Below, piece by piece: positions 12,397-24,094 of a stretch of 64,000 bases of DNA. Below the pieces are notes generated by a model, which searched no databases, was not told the origin of the DNA, and saw only the letters and a program-made list of their open reading frames with translations. The stretch lies in contig CM035165.1 in assembly GCA_020205615.1 (NCBI GenBank), positions 33,639,544 through 33,703,543 on the forward strand. The letters are read 5' to 3'. The position numbers were made by a program, and so were the translations under genes. Origin of the DNA: Panax quinquefolius (Eukaryota > Streptophyta > Magnoliopsida > Apiales > Araliaceae). Each line of letters starts with the position of its first letter. The stretch's first letter is position 1.

Positions 12397-12700
12397 CACT
12401 GTAAGAAAAAGTCCCAACAACGATTAAGATTATCTGCGATCGCCATTTGAAGTCGCTAATGCTTATAACAGCGACCGATATTAGCGACCTCATTTTAATT
12501 TAGTCGCTATTATTTTTCGCAACTGCAATCAGTCACTGAAAGATTTTTTTCACCAAAAATTTGGCGTGAAAGTGGGGCGAGAAGTCTTTTTGTGATCGGA
12601 TCGTAATAGCGACCGGATATCGGTCGCTAATTCTACTACTAGTTAAAAATTAGCGACCGCAGGTGGTCGCAGAAAGCGGTCACTGATCCTATTTAATCTA
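12397..12700. repeat. CACTA left terminus and subterminal GGTCGCT/AGCGACC repeats
   Basis: Following the terminal CACTGTAAGAAAA, the motif GTCGCTA(A/T) or its complement (T)AGCGACC recurs around 12450-12510, 12605-12635 and 12650-12690. In CACTA elements such subterminal repeats bind the TnpA-type protein. The role here is inferred from family knowledge; the motif density is seen directly. Confidence 0.75.
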
Positions 12701-12973
12701 TCAGGAACCAGACAGTCAGACAGAAACGAAAAAGAAGAAAGAATAGAGAAGAGGGAGAAGAGAGAATAGAGAATAGAGGAGTGCCCCCACCCCAGTCAGT
12801 CCACCCCTAACGACTGCAGGTGGTCGCAGAAAGCGGTCGCTGATTCTATTTAATCTATCAGGAACCAGACACTCAGACAAAAACGAAAAAGAAGAAAGAA
12901 TATAGAAGAGGGAGAAGAGGGAGAAGAGAGAACAGAGAATAGAGGAGTGCCCCCACCCTAGCCGGTCCACCCC
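12654..12973 (+). repeat. Tandem duplication (157-166 bp units) in the CACTA subterminal region
   Basis: Unit 1 (from 12654, CGACCGCAGGTGGTCGCAG) repeats from 12811 (CGACTGCAGGTGGTCGCAG). Both run through a purine-rich stretch (AACGAAAAAGAAGAAAGAAT) to GAGGAGTGCCCCCACCC and GTCCACCCC. Unit 2 carries an extra GAGGGAGAA, so the period grows from 157 to 166. Confidence 0.9.
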
Positions 12974-13010
12974 ACGCCACCCCCATCGGGTATGGTTTCT
13001 TAGTAACGTA

Positions 13011-13285
13011 CTCCCTCCGTTCATAAAATATTGTCGTTTTAGAAGAAAAAATTTGTTCTAAAAAGTTTGTCGTTTATAAGTTTCGAGGAGAATAAATTAT
13101 TTACTTTTCTATATTACCCCTACCTTCTCTCATTGCCCCAAAAAATTCTCTCCCTTGTATTAATAGTTTTCAACTTCCCATAAAGGGGTAGTGATGGAAT
13201 TTCAAATAAATTTTACTTGGTAAATGATACTTTCTTAATCCATGTGCCAAAACCTTAAACGACAATATTTTAGGAACGGAGGTAG
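13011..13285. mobile_element. Stowaway-like MITE, complete, 275 bp
   Basis: The left end is CTCCCTCCGTTC.TAAAATATTGTCGTTT (13011 on) and the right end is its near-perfect inverse, ending GAACGGAGGTAG at 13285. TA dinucleotides flank it (13009-13010 and 13286-13287), the target duplication of Tc1/Mariner-type elements. CTCCCTCCGT is the characteristic Stowaway terminus. It lies inside the CACTA element and is therefore younger. Confidence 0.93.
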
Positions 13286-14535
13286 TAATGTGTATAAATG
13301 TATAAATTAATTTGTATAAATGTATAATCCTTTTAACTGAACATATGTAAAATTTTCTTATGTGCACATTAATGGCGAGTAGTAATTTCAACCCAACTCG
13401 TGTGTAAAAACTTTGCGAAATAAATCTTCAATTTACCAAACTTGAAAATTTTATATGGGTCCTATAACGTTCTGTTATTGTTCTTCTTGGGTATTAGCAA
13501 GACAATCTAGTTATATCAGTGGTGTATTGATATGTTCCAGATACATGAATTGTACCATTTTTGAATCAATGTATTAATATTAACCTCCATCTTAGAAAGT
13601 ATATATAATATCACTAATACATTATATATAATACAGTATAATGCTCATAATTATTTATTGGTGCAATGCGATTTAAAAGAATGAATCCTCTAATGCATTC
13701 TAGTATAACATTTTCATAAATTGAGATGAGTAGGGGTGCAATTATTTGTGCAAATTTTTGTAAATAAGTACGATACCAAATTACTTAATAATCGTTATCC
13801 CACCGTACCATAGTCATCGTAATTTTATGGTGTGGTACTCATACAGAAAAGCTTACTTGAGTTGCTTTTTAGAATTCTAAGTTGGCACAAACAATAATCG
13901 AATAGTCTTACCTTTTCTTATATTGTGCTTTGTAGGATTAACATTTTGCTGCTTTTGCATCCATTCGTTATTGTTTTGGTCTTATTATATTTTGAATTTG
14001 TATATTTCTCTTGGGTTGTGTCTTGGATGCCTACAAATGACCATATATGCATGCCCTCGTGCATGTGGATAATCCATATTATAGGGGAGACTCTAACGAA
14101 ATTTTTTCGTTGGTCAGATAACTGAAAAAAGTGGTATATTTATATAATACCTACGTATATCCAAAAACAAATGATGTAGACTTGTCCCAATGCATATGCA
14201 GACCATGCATGATGCAATGATTCATATTCTATCCCCAAGAATCTATTGTCTTTAAACTGGTGCAGATGTTTAAGTTAAAATATGTAGGATGACATATGAC
14301 CATACTTCATCCTAATTTGAGATCCATAATAATATATCATTGTATGTAAATTTGTTTTGGTATAAATATATCCTCATTCCATTCCCGAAGCAACATTTAT
14401 GATGCATACTCATGTTATATATGTACATATACATCTATATGTATTTATAAGCATCATAAATGGCATTGGGCTGAATTGTAAATCTCTAATAAGGGGAATA
14501 CAATAATTCTTGTATGCAGTAGGTACCGTGGTATC
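13286..14535. other. CACTA internal non-coding region
   Basis: AT-rich sequence between the MITE and the transposase start. No coding frame with recognisable similarity was seen. It may hold the transposase promoter and leader. Confidence 0.5.
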
Positions 14536-17488
14536 ATGGACCTCTATTCAGAACGTAGGTGGATGAGTTGACGAAAATCAGGTGCCCAAATAGGTGTATC
14601 AGCTAAATTTAGAGCTGGTTGCCAAGTATTTTTGGATTATGTGTATAGTAACCCAGAATGTGTGAATGGTCAGAACAAGATAAGATGCCCTTGTTTGAAG
14701 TATAAGATTTAAATTACATAGACAGAGACATTGTCAACTATATCATTTACTTGTTTCTAGGTTCATGAAAACTTAAGAAGAATGTTGGTGGGCACATGCT
14801 CAGAGAAGAGATACTGGTACATCACACGTACACAATCCGGGCAGTAGTACCCATCGTATGAATGAAATGGTTCATGATATTGCATAGCCGAATTTTGATT
14901 GAGAACAAGGTAAAGAACAACCTATGAATTCTGATGCCAAAGCGTTATTTAAGTTGTTAGACGAGGGTAGCGAGCCATTGTGGCATGGTTGCACCATGCA
15001 CACTACATTATTTACAGTGGCGATATTACTTAACATCAAGGCTGATCACAAAATTAGCCATGAGTGTTTTGAGTCGCTTTTAAAGGTAATTAAAGTATGT
15101 TGCCTGAGGGTAAAAAATTGCCCGAAAACTACTACTATTATAAAAAAATGGTGAAGAAGTTGGGTCTTGGATACCAAAAGATCGATGCATGTCCGAATGA
15201 TTGTATGTTACTTTATAAGGAAGATGAACATGAGACAAGATGCATATTTTGTGGTCATGATCGATCTAGGCCTAATAAAGAGGGTGTGACAACAAAAAAA
15301 CAAATATACCTTTTAAGATTTTAAGGTATTTTCCAATTACACATCGGCTAAAAAGATTGTACATGTCTTCCAGAACAGCTGAACATATGACTTGGCATGC
15401 GAAATCTCAAACAAAAGATGGGGAACTAAACCATCCCGCAGATAGGCATGCTTGGAAAGATTTTAACTTAGCACATCTTGGGTTTGCATTAGAACCTAGG
15501 AATGTGAGGCTTGGATTTTCCATTGATGGTTTCAACCCGTTCGACCACTCTGTTGTTCTGTACTCCTGCTAGCCTGTGATTGTAACTTCGTACAATTTTC
15601 CTCCTTGGATGTGTATTAAACAACTATACTTGTTTCTTTCACTTGTGATTCCTGGTCCTATGAGTCCTGGAAAGAACCTAGATGTTTACTTGAGACCTCT
15701 GGTAGACGAGTTGAAGGTATTGTGGGAGGATGGAGTACAAACTTGGGATGTTTTTTCAAAAATAAATTTCAACCTTAGGGTTGTGGTTATGTGGACTATA
15801 AGTGACTTTCTTGCTTATAATATGTTAGCTAGATTAAGTACACACGGTAAGTTGGCTTGTTCTTATTGTATATAGTGTACAAAGTCTTTCAATCTATTAA
15901 AAGGTAGAAAGCCTTGCTGGTTTGACTGTCATCGTCGTTTCTTGCCTATAGATCACCAATTTAGAAGAAACAGATAACACTTCAGGAAAGGGAAAGTAGA
16001 CAATGATATGCATGCACCACGATTTTTGGGGACGGAGATGCGTGACCATGTGATGAGATTGCTGATTATCCCATTCTGAAAGATTGTTGCCTCAAACACA
16101 ATCGATGGGTTTGGAGAGTCTCATAATTGGGTTCGCAAAATCATTTTTTGGGAACTGCCTTATTGGTCTACAAATTTGATTTGACATAATCTAGATGTGA
16201 TGCATATTGAGAAGAATGTGTTCGACAATGTGTTTAACACTGTGATGAGTGTTACGAGAAAGGCAAAAGATAATGATAAAGCACGGTTGGACATGAAATA
16301 TATTTGTAAGCGTCCTGGATTAGAACTTTATGAATCTACAATTGGTAAGATGTTCAAATCACATGTAAGGTACACATTGTCCAAAAAGCAGGTTGAAGAT
16401 GTGTGCACGTGGATTAAGTCTCTCAAACTACCAGATGGATATGCACCAAACATTGCAAGGTGTGTTACGGGTGGAAAATTGTAAGGGATGAAGAGTCATG
16501 ACTGTCATGTGTTCATGGAGAGACTCGTGCCTATAACATTTTGGGATATGCTTGATAAACCAATATGGGATGCTTTGACTGATCTTAGTTATTTTTTCAG
16601 AGACTTGTGTTCCAAAACATTAAATGAGAAGGACATGTCAGTACTTGAGAAGAACATCATTGAGATCATGTGTAAGCTTGGAAAAATATTCTCGCCTGGT
16701 TTTTTTGACTCCATGGAGCATTTACAAATCCATCTTCTCTATGAAGCTCGTGTTGGGGGTCCAATTCAATATAGATGGATGTACCCTTTTGAGAGTGTGG
16801 TGAGAAACCTTAAGAGGAAGGTGAAAAATAGAGCTTATATCAAGGGGTCGATTTGTGAGGCATACATTTTCGATGAGATATCTACGTTTGTCTCAGACAA
16901 TTTTCCCGACGAAGTCTTGACAAAGGCCAATCAAATCCCAAGACATGATGATGGGGGTAATGTTGAATTAAATGGTCGGCTTTCTGTATTTGGTCTATCG
17001 GGTCGCGCTTATGGAAAATGGAAGCGCATGTTCCTCTCTGAACAAGATTTACATGCTGCACATACTTACATTCTTCTCAATTGCGATAAGATTGACGAAT
17101 TTTTTAGGTACACATGTAAAATTTCAATTGTTTTAGGAATATCTATATCTTAACCTGCAATTACCTACATTCCAATATGTTAATGTTTATAAAATTTTAT
17201 AGATCATACGATGACGAGTTAAAAGTGAATCAGCCCGACATAACTGAGCAAGATGTTCAAATTGGTCGTTATAAAAACTTTGCAAGGGAAAAAGTAAGTT
17301 ACATGTATTAAGCATTAATATATATTAGATTAATTTATTACTTCAATTAATGTAATAGAGTTTTTGTAGGCTCTTACTGAGCGAACGATTTCGGATAATG
17401 TACAAATCCTAGCTATGGGCCCAGACAAGGACCAAGTCAGCTGTAATGGTTACAAGATCAATGGTAGTAAATTTCATACAAAGGCATA

Positions 17489-20477
17489 TGTGACGCCCCC
17501 AAAATTAGGTATACGTCACCCATCTTGGGTCGCCACTTACATGGTACATAAATTCAAATACAACTTAATAATACAATTGTAGGTATGCAATCACGACAAA
17601 ACATAAACGGTGAGTTTGAATACAAATATTGTCTACTAGAGATTATACAAACTCAAAAGGAGTCCTTATTACAATTATTATTACACTATTTCACAGAATA
17701 GTGAGGACAACTAATGCTATCATCTGGTCTGTCACTCCGTTCCCCGACTAGTCCCTGCTACGTTCTCATTTCTTGAAGAGAACAATAAAAGTAAAAGGGT
17801 GAGCTCAACTAGCCCAGTAGAAAATATTATGACTAAGATAATGTAGAATATATTATCGTTAGCCTTCAACAGTGTTAAACTGATACAATATAACAAACAT
17901 CAAGTTTAACTGCAGCAGAACAAGCAATCCATTAAAAGAGTCAAGTAGAGAATAAAATCTACTATCTTTTATGATTTAGAAGGTTTTTCATCACTTTTAT
18001 CGTTGGGACTCAGCTTAATAAATAATCCACATCATCGAATCACCCCTGCACTATGGCCAATGATATTCTTTATTATCACGACCACAATTATCCATACACT
18101 ACGGGCCAAGAATATTTGTGTATTCAATAATGGTCATGATCGTTGCCAACAATTTGTCCATCAATGCTACTACGGGCCAATGAGGACTTTTTCCACATCA
18201 TTTGTAACATTACGGTTAATGATTACAAGAATAATCCTAGTCATAATCATACCAAGTCCATCTATGCACCTTATAGGCCACGGATAACTTTCAACAAAAT
18301 ATAAACATGAGGATGATGACAATGATATAAGAATTGATAAAAACAAGTTCAAGAATTAATTTAAACAGGAACTAATAATGTCCAAATTATCAACATGATC
18401 TTTGCTTTGTAGAGTAAAATTCAAGAATGCTCGGAAGAATATTTCCATGAAAAGATCTCTGGATGAAGCCTTGAATATCGAGGATATTCCACCGATTTCA
18501 TGGAGTATAGAAGATAAATCTTTAACCAACCGAGTATAATAAGGAATGGAATAACAAAAGAAATCACCGGGCATGCGATAGATCCAGCACAGGCGAGTTA
18601 TTCCAACAGAATAATAAATAACGGAATCGAGTCCGGCGTAAAATGCACGAGCATGGGATATTCCAACAAAATAATAAAAACGGAATCGAATCCGAAGCGT
18701 AAAAGCATTGAGATAGGATATTCAACGGAATAATAATAAAACGCGAAATCGGTCCGTGCGTAGAATGCATGCAGACGGGGATATTCCATAGAATAATAAA
18801 GACGAAATCGGTCCGTAAAAAGCGCGTAGGCGGGATATTCCAATAGAATAATAAAGATTTTAACCCGGTCCCATGTAGAACGCATGAGACGGGATGTTCC
18901 AATGTAATGATAAAGAATGGAACAACGAAGAATTTCACCAAGTATCGGTAGCTTGCGTATCTGAGTTATTCAATGAGAATAATAAAGAATGGAATAACGA
19001 AGTTCTCTTCATGAAGATGAAAGAAATAAATAATACTCCCTACCTTGGAAAAAACTGGATACTGGAATAGTGAGGTAGCAGATTTCTCTTCTTCTTTCTC
19101 TCTATAATAATCACTCTAAAGCTTTTGTGAATTGGTGAGAAATGAAGAAAGAATGAGGTTCTATTTATAAGAAAAAATAGTTTCGATAATTGCACTTTTT
19201 GGGGCTCAAAATTTCTGATCAATACCTCGAACTTTTCTTTCATTTATAATTTAGTCCCGCAAGTATTATCAATCTTGCACCAACTCCCCTAATAGTAAAT
19301 AATGTGAATCAATAGTTCAATCATGTGAATCAATAGTATAATCATGTGAAAAATACTGAATTTCAATATAAGACCTCCATCTATACCTCCATTTTTAATT
19401 TAGTCATGCAAGTAATATCAATCTTTTTGAACTCCCCTAATAGTAAATAATGTGATTCAATAGTACACATATGTGAATAAATAGTTATATAAGCATGTGA
19501 ATCAATAGCAATTAATTGCTCATTTATCCAATAAATTACCCGGTTATCAATATAACCCTGAACATCAATTATCATCGGAATAAATGTCGATTTTCACTAA
19601 CATAAATAATTCCAACATAATGAAACTATTTTTATCAAAATATAAATTTTGAAATTTCAAGTTTGACTTTTCCCTAAAAGTCAAGCTGTTGACTTTAATT
19701 TTGACGAAATAGTGAATCCGGAAAAATTTGTGTTTATAGACTATTTTACTAATTTCGTCGTTCCGGACTCAAATATCACGTCCGCGTCTCCAAATTCAAC
19801 TCCGAACAATATTCATTATTGATATTATAACTCACAATATTTATCAACCGTGTCGCTCCCCGGAAGGGGGCTTTCGAATAAGGATTTCTCCTGTTGGCGT
19901 ATTGATTAGGTGACCAAACCTCTCCTTGATGAACTTAGACATTGTAAATATTGCGATTTATAATATGAATAACTTTGTAAATCTCAAGTATTGATTTAAT
20001 AAAAACATTTTATCACGAGATGATCTTTGTGACAATAATTGAATCAATAATATGATAGATATGATCACGTGATTCTTGTAGCAATAATTGAGTATAAGCG
20101 GTGACTTCTCACAATAATCAATCTTGTGTGCTACTCTTATCTGACCATGCGTATTCTTGTACTTTTAACACTAAGGGGTGTTTCAACAGATTAACAGTAA
20201 AACTTCATGAGTTATTTTCATAAAGTATTTTTGTCATTTTCTCGATCCGAAATGATAATTCCGTTGTGGGGGTCCACCAATGATTGTGTCGTTGTACGAA
20301 TATTCTCTGTTAAAACGAATATTCCCCGACCAATCGAATATTATATAATAACTTGCGTACTTTGCAAAATTTGTAAATATTACCCACAACTATAACATTA
20401 TATCAAATCCACACCATAATATTCAAAAATATATTTCGAGAAAATTTAATCTTTATTCAAAAAGTTGGGGTCTTACA
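17489..20477 (-). mobile_element. Solo gypsy LTR (subfamily A, G2) with perfect 5-bp target duplication
   Basis: Read on the minus strand it runs TGTAAGACCCC... to ...GGGGGCGTCACA, 2989 bp. GCATA occurs immediately on both sides (17484-17488 and 20478-20482), the 5-bp duplication expected for Ty3/gypsy integration. No internal region is present, so an LTR-LTR recombination product is the simplest reading. A minus-strand TATA box (TATAAATA, 19162-19169) and tandem units of about 60 bp (about 18590-18900) are preserved. The insertion lies in the transposase coding sequence. Confidence 0.95.
18590..18900 (-). repeat. Tandem repeats of about 60 bp inside the A-type LTR
   Basis: Units beginning TTCCAACAGAATAATAAA recur at about 18601, 18661, 18720, 18783 and 18837, with a variable middle containing CGGAATCG and TGCATG-like motifs. 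Matching arrays occur in the LTRs at about 4795-4990, 42125-42385 and 54170-54460. Confidence 0.8.
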
Positions 20478-21302
20478 GCATATGCTCGCGGTAAAAGAAC
20501 AACGAACACTGGATTGTGTGTCTAAGGATATTGTTACAATGAGCTTGGTCGTGCCTTTTATGGGGAGTTGGAGGAAATCTTAGAGTTGTCGTACAAAGGT
20601 ACTTACGGGGGTCAGATTTACTTGTTCAAGTGTCGTTGGTTTGATATAGAAAAAGGAATACGTGTCGATCGACATGGAATCATCAATATTGACGTCCATA
20701 GGTATGCGTAAGCCAACGAACCATTTGTGTTGCCAACCCAAACAATACAAGTATACTACACTCCTAGTGCTGTTAGGAAAATGGATAGACCACCTGCAGA
20801 TTGGCAAATTATAATTCATACTCCCGTGCGCAGTCGTGTACAATTAGTAGACGGGGAGTTCTACCAAGAGGAGATGCTTCATAGACCTACACCAATAAAT
20901 GTGGAGGACGAGACTGAAATAATACAGTTAGAGGGTGGAGATAAACCTACTGCATTGGGTCCTGAGTCAATACGTGTGCCAGATGACATTGATACTAAGG
21001 AAGAAGAGTTACTGACTGACACCGACACTGAATCTGAAGAAGATGATGATTATGAATCTCCAAACTGTATACAAGATAATTCTAACTAAAAAATAGGATG
21101 TATGTTTAGTATTACTTGTAGTACTTCCAATTATACATATATACATGTTCTTTATATATATCATTGTCGTGTTTATGTATCTTTCATTTATTATTGTGTT
21201 GTAGTTAACTATTTCATACCATTACATGTAATTATTGTCATTTTATTTGTATATGTACTCAAATATATCAGCATATTAACATCATGAAATATGTTTTTAT
21301 AG

Positions 21303-22870
21303 ATGACGGATGAACCAGCTGCAAGAAAGTGCAACTTGGGTAGGGGTCCTAATCACGTGCCAAAGGCCTCGACAAATCCGGAAGAGCAGATTCTTATACA
21401 TATTCGTCCTCCTCCGTAAAACATATATGTTAAACTTTTATATATCAAAATTTTATATTTCAATTGTTTAAGATCTATACTAATGTAACTTGCTTAAAAT
21501 ATTATAATCAAATGCCCATATTTAATTTAAATTGCTATATATTGTAGTGATATTTGTGTTGACAAAATTTTGAAGTGCATTTCACAAGTATGCTTACAGA
21601 ATTGGCATACGCCAGTGATTACGTGGTCGAGCACACCTAGCGCCCACAAGGATACTATATTTGGGCTGAATTTTAGGTATATTACTTTTTTTGTTAATGC
21701 TCATCATAATATAATTAATAAATTTTCTAATATTATTAATGCTTGTTTTATTTTTACAGAATATATAGATAGGACAACGCAAATACATCAGTTATTCAGA
21801 CACTATTCTGGCAGAAGTGCGCCGTTCGAACTAAAGACAATCTAAATAAGGAAAGACAAAAAGCCATTTATAATGTAATGATTGGCCATCCAGGACAGGG
21901 TGAGGACTACATGCATGAGCATAGCCCCCGGTGGTGCACACAGAGCATATGGGCTGATATGTGTGTCCAGTGGAAAGTTGAGGGATGGGTCAAGAGATGG
22001 AAGACTACCTCCGCGAATAGAGCCTCAGGTGTACCTACAGGCGAAAAGGCAAAATGGACCTATAAAGGCGGCAGTATATCACAGGTGCAACACATTACTG
22101 CCAGGGTACTTATTGAGTATAAACTTTCAATTTTAGTTTTAGTACATCACACATGTTTACTTATTAATATATGAGCATATTAATTTTGTAGGAGGCATCG
22201 TCTCAGGGTCAGCCCATCCATTGACTGGATGTATATGTGGCCACCCGCGATGGTTTGCCTAAGGCTATCAAGATATCAGTATACTTTGATATGTTTATAA
22301 ATTTTTACGTCATTCTTAAGCATTTTATATTTATTATTAACTATATAATTTCTAACCTGCTGACATGACACTTATTAGAACCTAATGAATGAGCACTATC
22401 CAGAAAGCACCTCGCGACCACCGATTGATCAAGAACTGTTGGAAAGGGCGTTGGTTGTGAAGAAGAATTATGTCAAAAGCCAAGGACGATGTCGACCAAC
22501 CGACTATCAGTGGCACTAGCAGCTCTACTAGTCAGTCTACTCAGTCCTCCTATCATTCGACGCTGCACACTCCTACTAACTGTGTGAGAGCAATATGTCA
22601 TGATTGGACTCTCTTTTACTCACACTTGGCGTGCATCTGCAGTCTCTGCCTCCTGAGGAGTTAGCGAATGTAGTGGCGAGAGCAGCAGAGCAACAGAATG
22701 AGCGGGATAGGTAATCTTGTATATGTTTAACTATATGTACTTTAGCTTTATATATGTACTACTTTGCATGTTTAACTTTACATTCAATAATAAATGTTTT
22801 ATTCTTTTGTTACAGTCCCATCTGGACGATATTGATTCGTGAAGGCATATGTATTCCTTCTTTGTCTTGA
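21303..22870 (+). pseudogene. Second CACTA gene (plant Transposase_24 / TNP1-like), multi-exon
   Basis: The ATG at 21303 begins a short exon that ends at a GT donor at 21416. A second exon (about 21548-21676) encodes DICVDKILK and CLQNWHTPVITWSS. Later exons carry GHPGQGEDYMHEHSPRWC.. (21885-21945), WKTTSANRASGVPTGEKAKW and YKGGSISQVQH (22000-22090). The final part is Q-rich (22470-22710), with a last small exon after TTACAG at 22815. The order RAS..., GGSIS and a Gln-rich C-terminus resembles the plant transposase family found with En/Spm elements. An in-frame stop lies near 21842. In characterised elements the partner protein binds the subterminal repeats; that role is inferred here. Confidence 0.7.
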
Positions 22871-23039
22871 TAATGACATTTGAGTATAATTTTTACCCAT
22901 GAATAATTAAATTCATGTTTATATTGTACGTTATGACTTTTAATTGTATATAAATTTTACTCAGACGGTACTTGTTTAATTATATTTATGACGAGTACAA
23001 TATGCGTGGATGTTTATATTATTGTGTTGGTTTTATTAG

Positions 23040-23043
<4 letters not shown>

Positions 23044-23074
<31 letters not shown>
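23044..23074. repeat. (TA)n microsatellite in the CACTA 3' region
   Basis: An uninterrupted TA run of about 31 bases within otherwise non-coding CACTA sequence (22871-23827), where no gene was recognised. Confidence 0.9.
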
Positions 23075-23076
<2 letters not shown>

Positions 23077-23827
23077 ATATCGATGGATTTGTATGGCAGT
23101 TGGTTTATTTATATATATTGTTGTGTGTATGGATATAAAACAGGTACAAAAAAATTAGAAAATTAACAAAACAACCAAATTTTTTTTAAAAATTTACTCA
23201 TCAAGAATATTGTCGTCATGTGATAGTTTTCAAAGAACCGCATATGACTTGAGGGTGTCGGCGAGCCGGTGACTATCTGCAAAAAATGTAAATCAATTAC
23301 CCCACTCAATTTTTTGAAAGCACTTAAATTTTTTTTGACCCCACTTTCAGATTTTTTTCAATTAGAGATACCCAATGATTGAGCCTCATCCTAAATCTAC
23401 ATACATCAATATATGTTCAGCACGCCACAAAATAGAGAGAGAAGGGGCAAAGCCAAATCGCAAAAGGTAAAAGTCAAACCGTGAACCATCAAAGCCTTTC
23501 ATGAGTAGTCGGAGTGGAGTCTTGGTGACTAGCGAAATAGCGAGTGTGGAGGCCGAGTGCGACTTCATTCTATTGTGACTCTCTTGCGGCCTTGCGAAAT
23601 TACTCTTTCTTGATTTCTCCACCTCGGTTTTATTTTGAAATCAATTATAATTTCTTCCTTTTGTTAGTATTATTAAATTGGATATTTGGATGCATTTGTC
23701 TAACCCGAAAGTATAAAGTATTTAAAAAAAATTGGCTACCGTCCCCTCAACTCCTCTATAAATTTTTTAAACTTACTAATAATTTTGACCCATTTGGTAT
23801 ACTTTCACAACTTTCGCCCATCGGTGT

Positions 23828-24094
23828 CGTGACCGCGTTAGTCGCTATTGTTTGTCGCTAACACTTGGCCACGTCACCTCTGACACCTAACTCACAGTGA
23901 CTCAGCTTAGCGACGCAATAGGTCGCTATTATACGGTCGCTGACAAGGCGGTAGCTAAGTATGGTTGTTGACGTCCGTTCAACGACCATAGTACGTGCGA
24001 CCTATAGTTGCAACCATTTTCGGTCGTTGATGTCAATTGGCAACCGAACGCGATCGTTGATATGCGGACGTAGAAGAGCGTTTTTCTTATAGTG
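23828..24094. repeat. CACTA right terminus and subterminal TCGCTA/TAGCGAC repeats
   Basis: GTCGCTATTGTTTGTCGCTAAC, TTAGCGACGCAATAGGTCGCTATT and ACGGTCGCTGAC lie at about 23838-23945. Diverged CGAC/GTTG units then continue to the terminal TTTTTCTTATAGTG. The motifs match those at the left end in inverted arrangement. Confidence 0.75.

Larger units (their letters stand above)
14536..21089 (+). pseudogene. TNP2-type CACTA transposase gene, decayed and split by a solo LTR
   Basis: The start at 14536 (MDLYSERRWMS) opens a transposase-associated domain with a CPCLKYK knuckle remnant near 14690. The core follows: PLWHGCTMHTTLFTVAILL (about 14970), ACPNDCMLLYKEDE (15190), MTWHAKS and DRHAWKDFNLAH (15380-15470), FSIDGFNPF (15520) and HIEKNVFDNVFNTVM (16205), all hallmarks of the Transposase_21/TNP2 family. 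A DUF4218-like part (16490-17110) includes CEAYIFDEISTF. Two GT-AG introns are visible (about 17108-17202 and 17294-17369). A gypsy solo LTR (17489-20477) cuts the coding sequence. The rest resumes at 20478 with a DUF4216-like domain (ILELSYKG, IYLFKCRWFD, QTIQVYYTPS) and an acidic tail to the stop at 21087-21089. Several stops and frameshifts make it non-functional. The family protein cuts and joins element ends in the nucleus. Confidence 0.9.
12397..24094 (+). mobile_element. CACTA (En/Spm-type) DNA transposon, about 11.7 kb, decayed and nested
   Basis: The left end is CACTGTAAGAAAAAGTC (12397). The right end reads, in reverse complement, CACTATAAGAAAAACGC (ends 24094). These are the inverted termini of the CACTA superfamily, with one base changed at the left (CACTG). 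The flanking trinucleotides are ACT (12394-12396) and ATT (24095-24097), an imperfect 3-bp target duplication. Subterminal repeats of AGCGACC/GGTCGCT lie inside both ends. The interior holds a TNP2-type transposase gene and a second transposase-type gene, both on the plus strand. A Stowaway MITE and a solo gypsy LTR inserted later. Without the solo LTR and its 5-bp duplication the element would be about 8.7 kb. Confidence 0.88.

Noticed and set aside
12716..13024. Minus-strand frame of 102 residues with repeated Ser/Phe-rich segments
   Set aside because: Created by the tandem duplication in the CACTA subterminal region and running into the Stowaway terminus.
18356..18941. Repetitive hydrophobic minus-strand frames in the solo LTR (LLEYP..., ILLEHP...)
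   Set aside because: Translations of the roughly 60-bp LTR tandem repeats, present with stops in other LTR copies. Not a conserved protein.
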